A stretch of DNA of 64,000 nt from Streptococcus marmotae (GTDB taxonomy: Bacteria; Bacillota; Bacilli; Lactobacillales; Streptococcaceae). The notes below the pieces were generated by a model. The model made no database searches, had not been told where the DNA came from, and saw nothing but the letters and a program-made list of their open reading frames with translations. The stretch is from NCBI RefSeq assembly GCF_001623565.1, contig NZ_CP015196.1, positions 1,695,501-1,759,500 of the forward strand. The letters run 5' to 3'. The translations under genes and the position numbers were made by a program. Of the stretch, positions 9,648 to 18,525 are shown piece after piece; positions within the stretch are counted from its first letter, which is position 1; every line of letters starts with the position of its first letter.

Positions 9648-10535
9648 ATGAAAACCAGTAAAGAATTGTATTCGCAAGCTTTTTCAGAATATCGATTAGG
9701 GGAAGAAACCCTCAAAAAACTCCAAGCGGAGTTGCTTTCTGTCTTTTTAGATATTAAAAAAGTCTGTGATGAACACCAGATTTCTTATATGATGGCAGGA
9801 GGATCTCTTTTGGGAACAGTTCGCCATCAAGGCTTTATCCCTTGGGATGATGATATGGATCTGATGATGCTAAGAGAAGACTATGAAAAGTTTAGAGACA
9901 TTTTTTCGCAAGAATTTTCAGAAAAATATCTATTGGCAGAGCCATTCTTCCATGAAAAATATTTTTACAAAATGCCGAAGGTCTATAAAAAAGGGACGAC
10001 CTATGTTGAAATTGCGAATGCAGGTTTGAAGGCGTTTGACATGATTTTTATAGATATTTTTATCATCGAAAATCTTCCTGAATCTCGCCTGATTAGAAAA
10101 CTAAAGGGAAGTCTGTACAATCTTGCCTATAAACTGTCTAGTGTGTGCATTGACTATCTCTATCCATCACCGGCTATTGAGAAAGCCGCTGGCCAACATG
10201 AAGAAGTGACGAAGTATTATCGACTTAGAAAACGCTTGGGCTGGTTAGCGACTCATTTAGGAGGGATTCATTTTTATCTAAAAATCTGTGATAAGCTAGC
10301 ACGACAGAAAAAAAACTCTCAAGTATTAGGTCTTCCTTCTGGGATTAGCTTTGAGCGGGAGGTATTTCCAAGAGATATCCTTACACAGACAATAACGGGT
10401 TCCTTTTGTGGATACGAGGTGAATATTCCGCAACAATATGATGTCTATTTGTCTAACTTATACGGGAAGAATTACATGATGATACCACCAGAAGAAAAGA
10501 GAGAATATCATGTGGCTTACAAAGTGGAATGTTAG
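9648..10535 (+). CDS. LicD-family phosphotransferase 2
   Basis: 295 residues from ATG 9648, chosen because GGGAAAGGA precedes it; an upstream in-frame ATG at 9603 overlaps the previous gene and lacks an RBS. Signature YMMAGGSLLGTVRHQGFIPW followed by DDDMDLMM, and a C-terminal YGKNYMMIPPEEKR that mirrors LicD 1. The two proteins are diverged paralogues rather than a recent duplication. Two LicD enzymes may decorate two positions of the repeat or act with different partners. Both are cytoplasmic by sequence with weak hydrophobic patches. Confidence 0.87.
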   Translation: MKTSKELYSQAFSEYRLGEETLKKLQAELLSVFLDIKKVCDEHQISYMMAGGSLLGTVRHQGFIPWDDDMDLMMLREDYEKFRDIFSQEFSEKYLLAEPFFHEKYFYKMPKVYKKGTTYVEIANAGLKAFDMIFIDIFIIENLPESRLIRKLKGSLYNLAYKLSSVCIDYLYPSPAIEKAAGQHEEVTKYYRLRKRLGWLATHLGGIHFYLKICDKLARQKKNSQVLGLPSGISFEREVFPRDILTQTITGSFCGYEVNIPQQYDVYLSNLYGKNYMMIPPEEKREYHVAYKVEC

Positions 10536-10569
10536 CGTGTTCTATCATGATGGAAAGGGATAAAAGAAG

Positions 10570-11286
10570 ATGAATATAGCAGTTATATTTGCAGGTGGTT
10601 CTGGAACAAGAATGCATTCAAAAGATAAGCCGAAGCAATTTTTATTGGTTCACGGCAAACCCATTATTGTTCATACGATTGAATTATTTGAAAACCATCC
10701 AGAAATTGATGGAATCGTGGTTGTCTGTATTGAAGAATGGATTCCGTATATGGAGGAGATGAAATACCGCTATCGATTGGATAAGATTTCTGGAATCGTT
10801 CCTGGTGGAAGAACAGGGCAACTATCGATTTATAATGGTTTGGTTGCGGCTGAGGAAATCTACGGTAAAGAGGGGAATATCGTCCTAATCCATGACGGAG
10901 TCCGCCCTCTTATTACCGAACAGACTATCTCAGATAATATTTCTTCTGTTAAGGAATTTGGCACGGCTGTTACCTGTACAACCGCCAAAGAAACTGTTAT
11001 TTTGATTAATGACGAAAACGAGGTAGACGAGGTTCCAAGCAGGGAACATTCACGCTTTGCCAAAGCTCCTCAAAGTTTTTGGTTAGCAGATATTTTAGCT
11101 GCTCATCACAAAGGCTTGCAGGAAGGAAGAGAAGATTTTATAGATTCCTGTACGATGATGAGGCACTATGGACATACCTTGCATGTCGTTATTGGGCCAC
11201 ATGAAAATATAAAAATTACGACACCAGATGATTTTTATACCTTTAGAGCATTGTACGATGCGAGGGAAAATCAGCAACTAGAATAG
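10570..11286 (+). CDS. IspD/TarI-like cytidylyltransferase for a CDP-activated donor
   Basis: 238 residues. N-terminal nucleotide-binding motif IFAGGSGTRMHSKDKPKQFL, then HDGVRPL and a C-terminal KITTPDDFYTFRAL, typical of the IspD/TarI family (CTP plus polyol phosphate to CDP-polyol). Because it lies between two LicD genes and a reductase/epimerase, a CDP-alditol (ribitol-, arabinitol- or mannitol-like) is more likely than methylerythritol. Pneumococcal capsule loci use similar pairs (abp, mnp genes) for alditol phosphate side groups; that parallel is inference from family and context. RBS GGAAAGGG upstream; the next gene starts 12 bp downstream. Confidence 0.82.
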   Translation: MNIAVIFAGGSGTRMHSKDKPKQFLLVHGKPIIVHTIELFENHPEIDGIVVVCIEEWIPYMEEMKYRYRLDKISGIVPGGRTGQLSIYNGLVAAEEIYGKEGNIVLIHDGVRPLITEQTISDNISSVKEFGTAVTCTTAKETVILINDENEVDEVPSREHSRFAKAPQSFWLADILAAHHKGLQEGREDFIDSCTMMRHYGHTLHVVIGPHENIKITTPDDFYTFRALYDARENQQLE

Positions 11287-11298
11287 GGAGAAAACAGA

Positions 11299-12387
11299 TT
11301 GGAAGGACACGGAAATCCGATTTTGCAAGAAGATTTGGACATCATAGCAAATGCGGCTATTGCTGTCGAAGAATTCAAAGATAGTACGGTATTAGTAACA
11401 GGTGCTACCGGCTTGGTCGGTGTCAATTTGGTTAGAGCACTTGCTTGTATGAATCGTATTCGTCAGCTCAATATGACGATTTACGCTTTAGTACGAAATC
11501 GGCAAAAAGCGCAGATGATCTATGGTGAGCTTCTACAACGAACAGATATTCATCTGATTGAGGCAGATCTTATTGCTGATAGTTTTGGGCAAGAGCTTTC
11601 TGTAGTACAATTTGATCATATCATCCATGCAGCGAGTGTGACGACTTCAAAAGTGATGATTGAAAAACCGGTTGAAACAATAATGACCTCTTTAGTCGGT
11701 ACAAAACGCTTGCTAGACTTGGCCCATCAAGTAAATGCGAAAAATTTTGTCTATATTTCTTCTATGGAAGTGTATGGAACCTTTGATGGTGCTGAAACAA
11801 GCATGGTGACAGAAGAGCAGATGGGGTATATTGACCCCTTGGAAGTGAGAAGTAATTATTCTCAGAGCAAGCGCATGTGTGAAAATATGTGTATCGCCTA
11901 TCATTCGCAATACGGCTTAAATGTCAAAATTGCTCGCTTATCTCAAACGTTTGGTGCTGGAATATTGTCAGGAGAAAATAGGGTTTTTGCCCAATTTGCA
12001 AATAGCGTACTAAATAAAAAAGATATTGTTTTACATACAAAAGGCCTGTCTGAAGGAAATTATTGTTATCTGAGAGATACGATAGCAGCGATTTTAGTTA
12101 TCTTAGTAGATGGAAAAGCTGCTCAAGCCTACAATGTATCAAACGAAGAGACGCATACAACCATTTACGATATGGCAAAAATGGTCTGTGAAGAAATCGC
12201 CAATCATGAGATACGTGTAGTGTTAGATATTCCGCAGTCCAATATCTTCGGCTATGCTCCTGATACGAAATTGAAATTAAAAACAGACAAGTTGCAAGCA
12301 TTAGGCTGGGTTCCTAGTGTTGGACTAAAGGAGGCCTATTTACGTATGATAGAAAGTATTAAATGGGAGCAGGAGCAGCAAGTTTGA
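11299..12387 (+). CDS. NAD-dependent epimerase/dehydratase (SDR), partner of the cytidylyltransferase
   Basis: 362 residues from a TTG start; AGGGAG sits eight bases upstream and the first ATG in frame would remove the cofactor fold. Rossmann motif VTGATGLVGVNLVRAL near residue 33, ISSMEVYG, and the catalytic NYSQSK (YxxxK). This is an extended SDR. Next to an IspD/TarI-like enzyme it probably reduces or epimerises the polyol precursor or its CDP form. Pneumococcal Abp2/Mnp2-like roles fit, but substrate assignment is not possible from sequence. The gene ends the tight block; a 195-bp gap follows. Confidence 0.75.
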   Translation: MEGHGNPILQEDLDIIANAAIAVEEFKDSTVLVTGATGLVGVNLVRALACMNRIRQLNMTIYALVRNRQKAQMIYGELLQRTDIHLIEADLIADSFGQELSVVQFDHIIHAASVTTSKVMIEKPVETIMTSLVGTKRLLDLAHQVNAKNFVYISSMEVYGTFDGAETSMVTEEQMGYIDPLEVRSNYSQSKRMCENMCIAYHSQYGLNVKIARLSQTFGAGILSGENRVFAQFANSVLNKKDIVLHTKGLSEGNYCYLRDTIAAILVILVDGKAAQAYNVSNEETHTTIYDMAKMVCEEIANHEIRVVLDIPQSNIFGYAPDTKLKLKTDKLQALGWVPSVGLKEAYLRMIESIKWEQEQQV

Positions 12388-12538
12388 GGAATTTCTTACG
12401 TTTTACAAGCACGTTCATGATTTCATAGAAGACAAGCTATCTGACTCTCTCATTTTTGATTCGATAGTAGTTGTGGGGTGTGTGCCTATTTATCAGAAGG
12501 GCATCTGTCTTTTAGGGAGTAGTGACTTGCTTGCCTAA
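12386..12538 (+). other. Short open frame without start, possible gene remnant in a cps gap
   Basis: The 195-bp gap after the epimerase holds an uninterrupted frame of about 51 codons ending at TAA 12536-12538. It contains FYKHVHDFIEDKLSDSLIFD and ICLLGSSDLLA, but no ATG, GTG or TTG with an RBS. It may be the decayed end of a deleted capsule gene, or chance. I do not recognise the peptide. Confidence 0.3.
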
Positions 12539-12582
12539 AGAGATTGTTTACTAGCGTTAAGAATGGACATCAGGAGAATTTC

Positions 12583-13698
12583 GTGAAGAAAGTATTATAT
12601 TATACATTTGGTTTAAATAGCGGAGGCGTGGAAAATTATTCTATCAATCTATACAAAAATATAGATAGGAATGAGCTAGACGTTGACATTGTGACTTTTT
12701 ATCAACGAGAAGAGTTTTTTGACAAGGAGTTAGCTGAGGCAGGTGGTAGGAAGCTCCCTTTAGTGCAGCCACAGACTTATCCTAGATGGAAAGAGCGATT
12801 TCTTGCTATGAAAAATTTATATGCACTAGCTAAAACCGGTAAGTATGATGTCGCCTATTTTAATCTTGGGTGGCCTGTTTCGATATTAAAGTATCCTCTG
12901 ATTTGTCGTTTGGCAGGAATGAAAAAGATAATTATCCATTCGCACAATGGAGGCGGACTCAATATTGGCTTGACTCAGAAAATACTGCTTCACTTTGGTA
13001 GAAAAGCAGCTCATCTCATTGCTACAGAAAAGTTTGCTTGTTCTGATAAGGCGGCTGAATGGATGTTTGGGACAACCAAAGGAGTTCACGATATTAAGAA
13101 TGGCATCGAAGTAGAGCGCTTTCGTTACAAGGACTCTGTTCGCAGGAAGATGAGAGAAGAACTATCTATCGCAAAAGATACCCTCGTTTTAGGGGCGATT
13201 GCTCGATTTCATAAGCAAAAAAATCATGCATTTATGCTATCCATGTTTGAAAAGTTGCTTCGTATCCGTCCTGATGCTTGCTTGCTTATGGTAGGAGAAG
13301 GGACGTTGAGGCAAGAAATGGAAGCCTTGGCTGAGAAATTACAGATTGCTGATAAGGTTCTCTTTTTAGGAGAGCGAAAAGATACGGAGCGGTTATTACA
13401 AGCGATGGATGTTTTGGTGATGCCATCACTTCTTGAAGGTCTGCCGATTGTAGGAATTGAAGCACAGACGGCGGGTCTAAACTGCTTGGTAGCAGATACT
13501 GTTTCACAAGAGTTAGATATTACCGGGAATGTAACTTTCCTTCCTTTGGAGGAAGAAGCATGGGTAGAAGTATTGGCCAAGCATGAAGACTATGAGCGCC
13601 ACGATATGAGCCAGAAGATTCGTGATGCAGGCTATGATAGTCGCCATACAGCTGCTCTGGTACAAAAGATTATCAAAAAAGCAGTCGGAGAGGGCTAA
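12583..13698 (+). CDS. GT4-family glycosyltransferase
   Basis: 371 residues from GTG 12583, chosen because AGGAG lies six bases upstream; the longer TTG frame from 12544 has no RBS. N-terminal YYTFGLNSGGVENYSINLY and the C-terminal GT-B nucleotide site with GAIARFHKQKNHAFM, VGEGTLRQEME and the acidic MPSLLEGLPIVGIEAQTAG motif. Resembles EpsF/CapM-type enzymes that add hexoses in capsule and exopolysaccharide loci. Lies after the alditol block and before the GT8 remnant and flippase. Donor sugar unknown. Confidence 0.85.
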   Translation: MKKVLYYTFGLNSGGVENYSINLYKNIDRNELDVDIVTFYQREEFFDKELAEAGGRKLPLVQPQTYPRWKERFLAMKNLYALAKTGKYDVAYFNLGWPVSILKYPLICRLAGMKKIIIHSHNGGGLNIGLTQKILLHFGRKAAHLIATEKFACSDKAAEWMFGTTKGVHDIKNGIEVERFRYKDSVRRKMREELSIAKDTLVLGAIARFHKQKNHAFMLSMFEKLLRIRPDACLLMVGEGTLRQEMEALAEKLQIADKVLFLGERKDTERLLQAMDVLVMPSLLEGLPIVGIEAQTAGLNCLVADTVSQELDITGNVTFLPLEEEAWVEVLAKHEDYERHDMSQKIRDAGYDSRHTAALVQKIIKKAVGEG

Positions 13699-13782
13699 TT
13701 TGCTCCTCTTGTTCTTTCAATCTTGGACATAGGTATGCTGGGGCAAGAGATAGAAGTTAACATAGAAAGAAAAGGAGTTATC

Positions 13783-13965
13783 ATGAAGATGAATATCGCC
13801 ATGGCGGCGGATGTTTACTACAAAGACCAGTTAGAAGTAGCGATGAAGTCAATTCTGCTCTACAATCGCAATGTCCACTTCTTTTTGTTGAATAAGGATT
13901 TTACGGAACGAAAACAATTCCTATCTAGGAATGAGAACGCTGAGGAGAGTTATCATGAAAACTAG
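13783..13965 (+). pseudogene. GT8 glycosyltransferase remnant (N-terminal ~45 residues)
   Basis: ATG 13783 has a strong AAAGGAG upstream. The first residues KMNIAMAADVYYKDQLEVAM then KSILLYNRNVHFFLLNKDFT match the start of GT8 (LgtC/GspA-type) enzymes, which run to about 270-400 residues. Similarity fades after DFTERK, and the frame stops at 13965, overlapping the start of the flippase gene. The catalytic DxD is missing, so the product cannot be active. Best read as a gene cut by a deletion that fused its head to the wzx upstream region; it still supplies an RBS-driven frame that could couple translation to wzx. Confidence 0.7.
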
Positions 13966-15493
13966 GACGCAGCAAGCTTTGCACAATTCATTCTCTACGA
14001 TTAGTATATTCTTTCTTCGTCTTATCTTTGAATTTATCAATCGGCTCCTCTTTCTTCGTTTTTTAGGAGTGTATTATCTAGGATTAAATGGGATATTTAC
14101 GAGTATTTTAGGTACGCTTTCCCTAGCAGAGCTAGGCATTGGGACCTCTATTACCTTTGCTTTGTATAAGCCGATTGCTGAGAGTAAAACAAGGAAGATT
14201 GTTGCGTATATGCGCTTGTATCGTGCAATTTATCGCGTGATTGCCTTTATTATATTACTATTAGGCTTGGCTGTCTTACCATTTCTTCCGACCATTTTAC
14301 AAGAAAGTAGCCTCACGACTGAAGTCATTTCCATTTATCTCTTGTTTTTAATGAATTCTGTTATGGGCTATCTCTTATTTTCTTATAAACAAAGTTTACT
14401 AGTGGCTTATCGAGAAAACTACGTGATTTCTTGGATGAATTTTGGTATTATCATTGTTTCTAGTCTGATACAGTGGATAGTGTTGTTTACAACACAAAGC
14501 TATCTATTGGTGCGTACCTTGATTTTGCTAACCACGCTTGTCTCGAATCTTCTCATTTCTTACTTAGTTGATAAGCGTCATCCTTTGAACGATGAAGAAA
14601 TTGAGCCATTAACTCCGTCTGAAAAATCTAGCTTAAAGAAAAATGTATTTGGTAATTTAGCTGGGAGTATCGCCGGTGCGGTTGTATTTAGTACAGATAA
14701 TATCTTAATGTCTACCTTTATTAGTGTAGCTACAGTAGGACTTTATTCTAATTATACAATTATCACGGGTAGTCTGAACTCTTTCTTATCACAATTGATG
14801 GGGTCTCAAAGATCGACCGTGGGCAATTTGGTACACACTTCAGATGGTGAAAAAGTTTATCAGATGTTCAAACGCTATAACTTTTTAAATTTTGCGATTG
14901 CCTTTTTATTTTCTTTGTCAATTGTTATATTAATTCAACCATTTATAATGCTTTGGCTTGGAAAAGAGTATTTGCTATCTTCTCGGATTGTCGCGTTACT
15001 CAGTGTCTACACGTTTGTTCAAATGTATCGCTATGCTGGATTTGTTTTTTATAATGCATATGGACTTTACTGGGAATCACGGCATAAACCAATTGCAGAA
15101 GCTGTGTTGAATTTGACACTCTCCTTACTATTTTTAGCTGTTTTTAAATGGGGAATAGAAGGAATATTACTCGGGACCATTTGTTCGACCTTGCTGACCA
15201 ATACTTGGTTTGAACCGTATATCATTTTTAAGTATGGTCTAAAAAGGCCAATTACAGAATTTGTATGGACGAACGTGAAACAGTGGGGATTATTTTTTGG
15301 AGTCTTGGGACTTATTCATTGGCTCAACACGCTGCTCGTCCTTCCATACGGGCTACTGCCTTGGCTGTGCGCAGCTACTTTAACGGTTCTGGCCTTATCT
15401 TCTATCATTTTTCTCGTATACAATAAAAATGAAGAATTCAAATGGTGGTGGCAGTTGCTCACTAGTAGATTTGCAAAACTAATTCGTAAATGA
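13955..15493 (+). CDS. wzx: Repeat-unit flippase Wzx (MATE/PST superfamily)
   Basis: 512 residues with about twelve to fourteen hydrophobic segments. The N-terminus has FLGVYYLGLNGIFTSILGTL and LAELGIGTSITFALYKPIAE, typical of polysaccharide transporters; SIAGAVVFSTDNILMSTF lies near the middle. Start ATG 13955 is chosen for GAGGAG seven bases upstream; the upstream ATG 13931 has no RBS. It should flip the lipid-linked repeat to the outer face for Wzy. The gene is the last recognisable one of the capsule locus. Confidence 0.88.
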   Translation: MKTRTQQALHNSFSTISIFFLRLIFEFINRLLFLRFLGVYYLGLNGIFTSILGTLSLAELGIGTSITFALYKPIAESKTRKIVAYMRLYRAIYRVIAFIILLLGLAVLPFLPTILQESSLTTEVISIYLLFLMNSVMGYLLFSYKQSLLVAYRENYVISWMNFGIIIVSSLIQWIVLFTTQSYLLVRTLILLTTLVSNLLISYLVDKRHPLNDEEIEPLTPSEKSSLKKNVFGNLAGSIAGAVVFSTDNILMSTFISVATVGLYSNYTIITGSLNSFLSQLMGSQRSTVGNLVHTSDGEKVYQMFKRYNFLNFAIAFLFSLSIVILIQPFIMLWLGKEYLLSSRIVALLSVYTFVQMYRYAGFVFYNAYGLYWESRHKPIAEAVLNLTLSLLFLAVFKWGIEGILLGTICSTLLTNTWFEPYIIFKYGLKRPITEFVWTNVKQWGLFFGVLGLIHWLNTLLVLPYGLLPWLCAATLTVLALSSIIFLVYNKNEEFKWWWQLLTSRFAKLIRK

Positions 15494-16045
15494 GAGGATG
15501 TTTGAAACAAAATGAAAAATGGGAACTAGTATCATAAAATACGGTTAATCGTGATATGATTTGATTTCTTGAATTATTGTCTTTAAACATTGACTCAATT
15601 CCCAAAAATGCAGCTATTCCGCTCTCAGAAGTTGATGTATTTGAGGTTTAAAAAAATTTCTAGCAAGATAAGTATTATAAATGTTCGTATATCTTATCTT
15701 TGTATTAGGATGTTTGTTGCTACCTGATGCTGGTGTTTTCTATCCCAGTGATACTCTGACGTGAAACCTACTTAAACTCATCTAAGTAATTTCTAGAATG
15801 ATGAAACAGCTTGGGCTCTTGACTATTGCTGGTATGATGAACGCCGTAATTGTTGGTAGCATAGCTTAAGAAAGTGGTCAATTTATTTGTTAAGAGTTGT
15901 AGTGAAAGAAGACTTCGTACTAGATGGGTAGATTGAGGCGTTAGTTTGCTAAAGCTAGCTAAACAAGTAAAAGAGCAGAACTTGTGTTTTCCAAATATTT
16001 ATCGCATAATAGAGTTACTTACGTGTAATCCAAGGAGGAATTGTG
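15494..16045 (+). other. 552-bp degenerate spacer after the capsule locus
   Basis: No intact gene. Many stops in all frames. One 23-codon frame from ATG 15798 to TAA 15869 encodes a hydrophobic peptide (MMKQLGLLTIAGMMNAVIVG plus SIA), which looks like a decayed transporter N-terminus but has no RBS. No insertion-sequence end or clear terminator was recognised. Such junk is common at the ends of exchanged capsule loci. Confidence 0.5.
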
Positions 16046-16531
16046 ATGCTCACTATAACCCCAATGCTAACGGATAAGGAAAAAGAAGATAAGGCCTATG
16101 TTCACTGGAAGTCCTGGCAAGAAGCCTATGCGCACTTGTTACCAAATCATTTCTGGAAAGAGTATACCTTGGAGCGCTGTCGCAAATGGGCTTTTGACTA
16201 TCCCAATGATGTCTTTGTCGCAAAGATGGAGGATAAGGTTGCCGGCTTTGTTTGCTGCGCAGCTTCTCAGCAGGAAGACTTGGAGAATGCGGGAGAGATT
16301 TACGCTATTTATATTTTAGCAGAATATTACGGACAGCAAATCGGTTACCGTTTGATGCAGTTTGCCTTGGAACAGCTGAAGGAGTTTCAACAAGTTTCGC
16401 TTTGGGTTTTGGACGGCAATGAACGAGCAATTCGCTTCTACGAGCGTGTTGGATTTCGGTTTGATGGAGTCAGTAAGGTGGTCCATTTAGGCAAGGACAT
16501 GATTGAAAAAAGAATGATTTATACAGTCTAA
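16046..16531 (+). CDS. GNAT-family N-acetyltransferase
   Basis: 161 residues. Start ATG 16046 lies seven bases after AAGGAGG; an in-frame GTG at 16043 is too close to the RBS. Family features: the FVAKMEDKVAGFVCC strand pair, EIYAIYILAEYYGQQIGYRL (acetyl-CoA loop with Q-x2-G-x-G/Y form), and a C-terminal SLWVLDGNERAIRFYERVGF. Substrate unknown; family members acetylate small molecules, aminoglycosides or protein N-termini. Followed 9 bp later by a Nudix gene, so the two form an operon. Confidence 0.85.
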   Translation: MLTITPMLTDKEKEDKAYVHWKSWQEAYAHLLPNHFWKEYTLERCRKWAFDYPNDVFVAKMEDKVAGFVCCAASQQEDLENAGEIYAIYILAEYYGQQIGYRLMQFALEQLKEFQQVSLWVLDGNERAIRFYERVGFRFDGVSKVVHLGKDMIEKRMIYTV

Positions 16532-16540
16532 GGAGGAAGT

Positions 16541-17008
16541 ATGTCGCGGAAGGAACTGGTTACGCTGACCAATATGTGTTTGATTGAAGATAAAAAGGGG
16601 CGAGTGGTCGTTCAGCGCAGAGACCCTAAAGTCTATCGCTGGTCAGGGCTTGCATTTCCTGGCGGACACATCGAAGCTGGTGAGAATTTTCACGATTCGG
16701 TTGTCCGAGAAGTCTTGGAAGAAACCGGCTTGACGGTTGAAAATCCTCAATTGGTTGGACTAAAGCATTGGCCAGATAAGGATGGTCATCGCTACATCGT
16801 TTTTCTCTATAAGGCGAAGCGCTTTTCTGGTCAACTACAATCAAGCGATGAGGGAGAAGTCTTTTGGTTTCCCAAAACCGAATTACCTCAGATGGATCTG
16901 GCTTATGATTTACTAGAGGTTTTAAAGGTTATGGATGATCCAAGCCAGTCAGAATTTTTCTATACACAAAAAGATGAAAATGGAGAATGGGATAAGCATT
17001 TTCGGTAA
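16541..17008 (+). CDS. Nudix hydrolase (MutT/8-oxo-dGTP-diphosphatase type)
   Basis: 155 residues. The Nudix box is complete: GGHIEAGENFHDSVVREV followed by LEETGL (G-x5-E-x7-RE-x2-EE-x-G). N-terminus TNMCLIEDKKGRVVVQRRDP and LAFPGGH fit MutT-like proteins annotated as 8-oxo-dGTP diphosphatase in streptococci. Likely role is removal of oxidised nucleotides or other NDP-X, in the cytoplasm. RBS AAGGAGG is at 16531-16537. A terminator follows at 17015, now interrupted by an IS. Substrate is a family guess. Confidence 0.87.
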   Translation: MSRKELVTLTNMCLIEDKKGRVVVQRRDPKVYRWSGLAFPGGHIEAGENFHDSVVREVLEETGLTVENPQLVGLKHWPDKDGHRYIVFLYKAKRFSGQLQSSDEGEVFWFPKTELPQMDLAYDLLEVLKVMDDPSQSEFFYTQKDENGEWDKHFR

Positions 17009-17014
17009 TCAGTG

Positions 17015-17052
17015 AGCAAGTCTAGAAGAGATACTGGGCTTGCTTTTATTTT
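17015..17052 (+). terminator. Rho-independent terminator of the Nudix gene, T-tract entered by an IS
   Basis: AGCAAGTC pairs with GGCTTGCT (one G-T pair) around a short loop, followed by TTTATTTT. The ISL3 element begins directly after this T-rich tail, and the same eight bases recur at its other end. Confidence 0.75.
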
Positions 17053-18460
17053 GGGCTCTTTGTCAACTGTAGTGGGTAGATGTCAGCTAACATCTAGAGA
17101 GGACCAAGTTGGTCTTCTCTTTTTTGATATTGATGGCAATCAAAATCCGCTTTTTGAAGTTTTCATCTTCCGAAATCCAAAGGCATTACGCTTGATGACT
17201 TTGATAAGATTATTGGTAGCTTCCAATTTAGCGTTGGAATAAGGCAATTCCAAGGCGTTTAAAACCTTGTCCTTATCCTTTAGAAACGTCTTAAATACCG
17301 TCTGGAAAATAGGGTTAACAGTGGCTATTTCTTGCTCAATTAGGTCAAAGAAATGATCTGAGTTTTTCTCTTGGAAATGGAATAAAAGAAGTTGATAGAG
17401 TTCATAATGTTGTCGTAACTCATCTGAGTAGGATAGGAGCTTGTCTAAGATTTCCTTATTGGTCAAATGCATGCGAAAAGTAGGGCGATAAAACCGCTTG
17501 TCACTGAGTTTACGGCTATCTTGTTGTACCAGTTTCCAGTAGCGTTTGAGCGTCTTGTATTCATGCGATTTGCGGTCAAAAGCATTCATGATTTGGGTAC
17601 GGACACGGTTCATAGCACGGCTGAGATGTTGCACAACGTGGAAACGATCAAGCACGATTTTAGCATGAGGAAAAAGTTGTTTGGCTAGTTGATAGTAAGG
17701 GCTAAACATGTCCATAGTGATGAATTTAACGCGGTTTCTGACCTGTCTAGGGTATCTCAGAAAGTGATTTCGGATGGTAGCTTGCGTTCTTCCATCAAGG
17801 ATAGTGATGATGTTATTTGTGTCAAAATCTTGAGCGATAAAGCTCATTTTCCCTTTCTTGAAGGCATACTCATCCCAGGACATGATTTCTGGAAGCTTAG
17901 CCCAATCCGTTTCAAACTTAAACTCATTGAGTTTTCGAATAACTGTAGATGTAGAAATGGAGAGTCTGTGTGCGATATGTGTCATTGCTTGCTTTTCGAT
18001 GAGTAATTGTGCGATTTTCTGGTTGACAGCGACAGATATTTGATGGTTCTTCTTAACAATAGGAGATTCAGCGACCGCCATTTTCCTACATTCCTTGCAT
18101 TTGAAACGACGCTTTCGAAGGCGGATAAGTAGCGGATAGCCAGCAGTTTCTAAGTAGGGGATTTTAGAGGCTTTTTGGAAGTCGTACTTAGCCATTTGTC
18201 CCTTGCAGGAAGGGCATTTAGGGGCTGTGTAATCCAAGTGACCGTGGAGTTCTAAGTGTGTTCCCATGTCGCATTCATTAGTGATATTTTTGTCTTTCAT
18301 TTTGAGAAAATTTGTGATAAGATTTAGTTGTTCCATATGAGTCTTTCTAAATGATAGTTTTGTCGCTTTTCATTATAGGTCATATGGAACTTTTTTTCCA
18401 CATTGAAAAAGGTTCCATAATCTCTGCGGCGGGCGTACCCACTACAGATATTATAGAGCC
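17053..18460 (-). mobile_element. ISL3-family insertion sequence (~1.41 kb)
   Basis: Imperfect 25-bp terminal inverted repeats: 17054-17078 starts GGCTCTTTGTC and 18436-18460 read in reverse starts GGCTCTATAAT; both share the inner CTGTAGTGGGTA. The eight bases TTTATTTT occur at 17045-17052 and again at 18461-18468, consistent with the 8-bp target duplication of ISL3 elements (AT-rich, so chance is possible). One transposase gene lies inside on the minus strand. The element separates the Nudix operon from the amino-acid-binding protein promoter. Confidence 0.9.
17087..18336 (-). pseudogene. ISL3-family transposase, frameshifted near the C-terminus
   Basis: ATG at 18336. Zinc-finger region CPSC...CKEC at residues ~38-85, a helix-turn-helix around HRLSISTSTVIRKL, and DDE catalytic residues in SWDEYAFKKG, ITMDMFSPYYQ/KIVLDRFHVVQH and NAKLEATNNLIK. 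The ATG frame stops at 17140 after FGFRKMKTSKSGF (398 residues). One base off, the conserved ISL3 tail continues as ENFKKRILIAINIKKEKTN to a stop at 17087-17089. A single-base loss near 17165-17173 therefore replaces about 25 C-terminal residues. The DDE core is intact, so residual activity cannot be excluded. Confidence 0.85.
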
Positions 18461-18525
18461 TTTATTTTTAGATTAAGCACAAATTTACATTTTTTAAAAG
18501 ATATGAATAAAAATACAATTAATGG

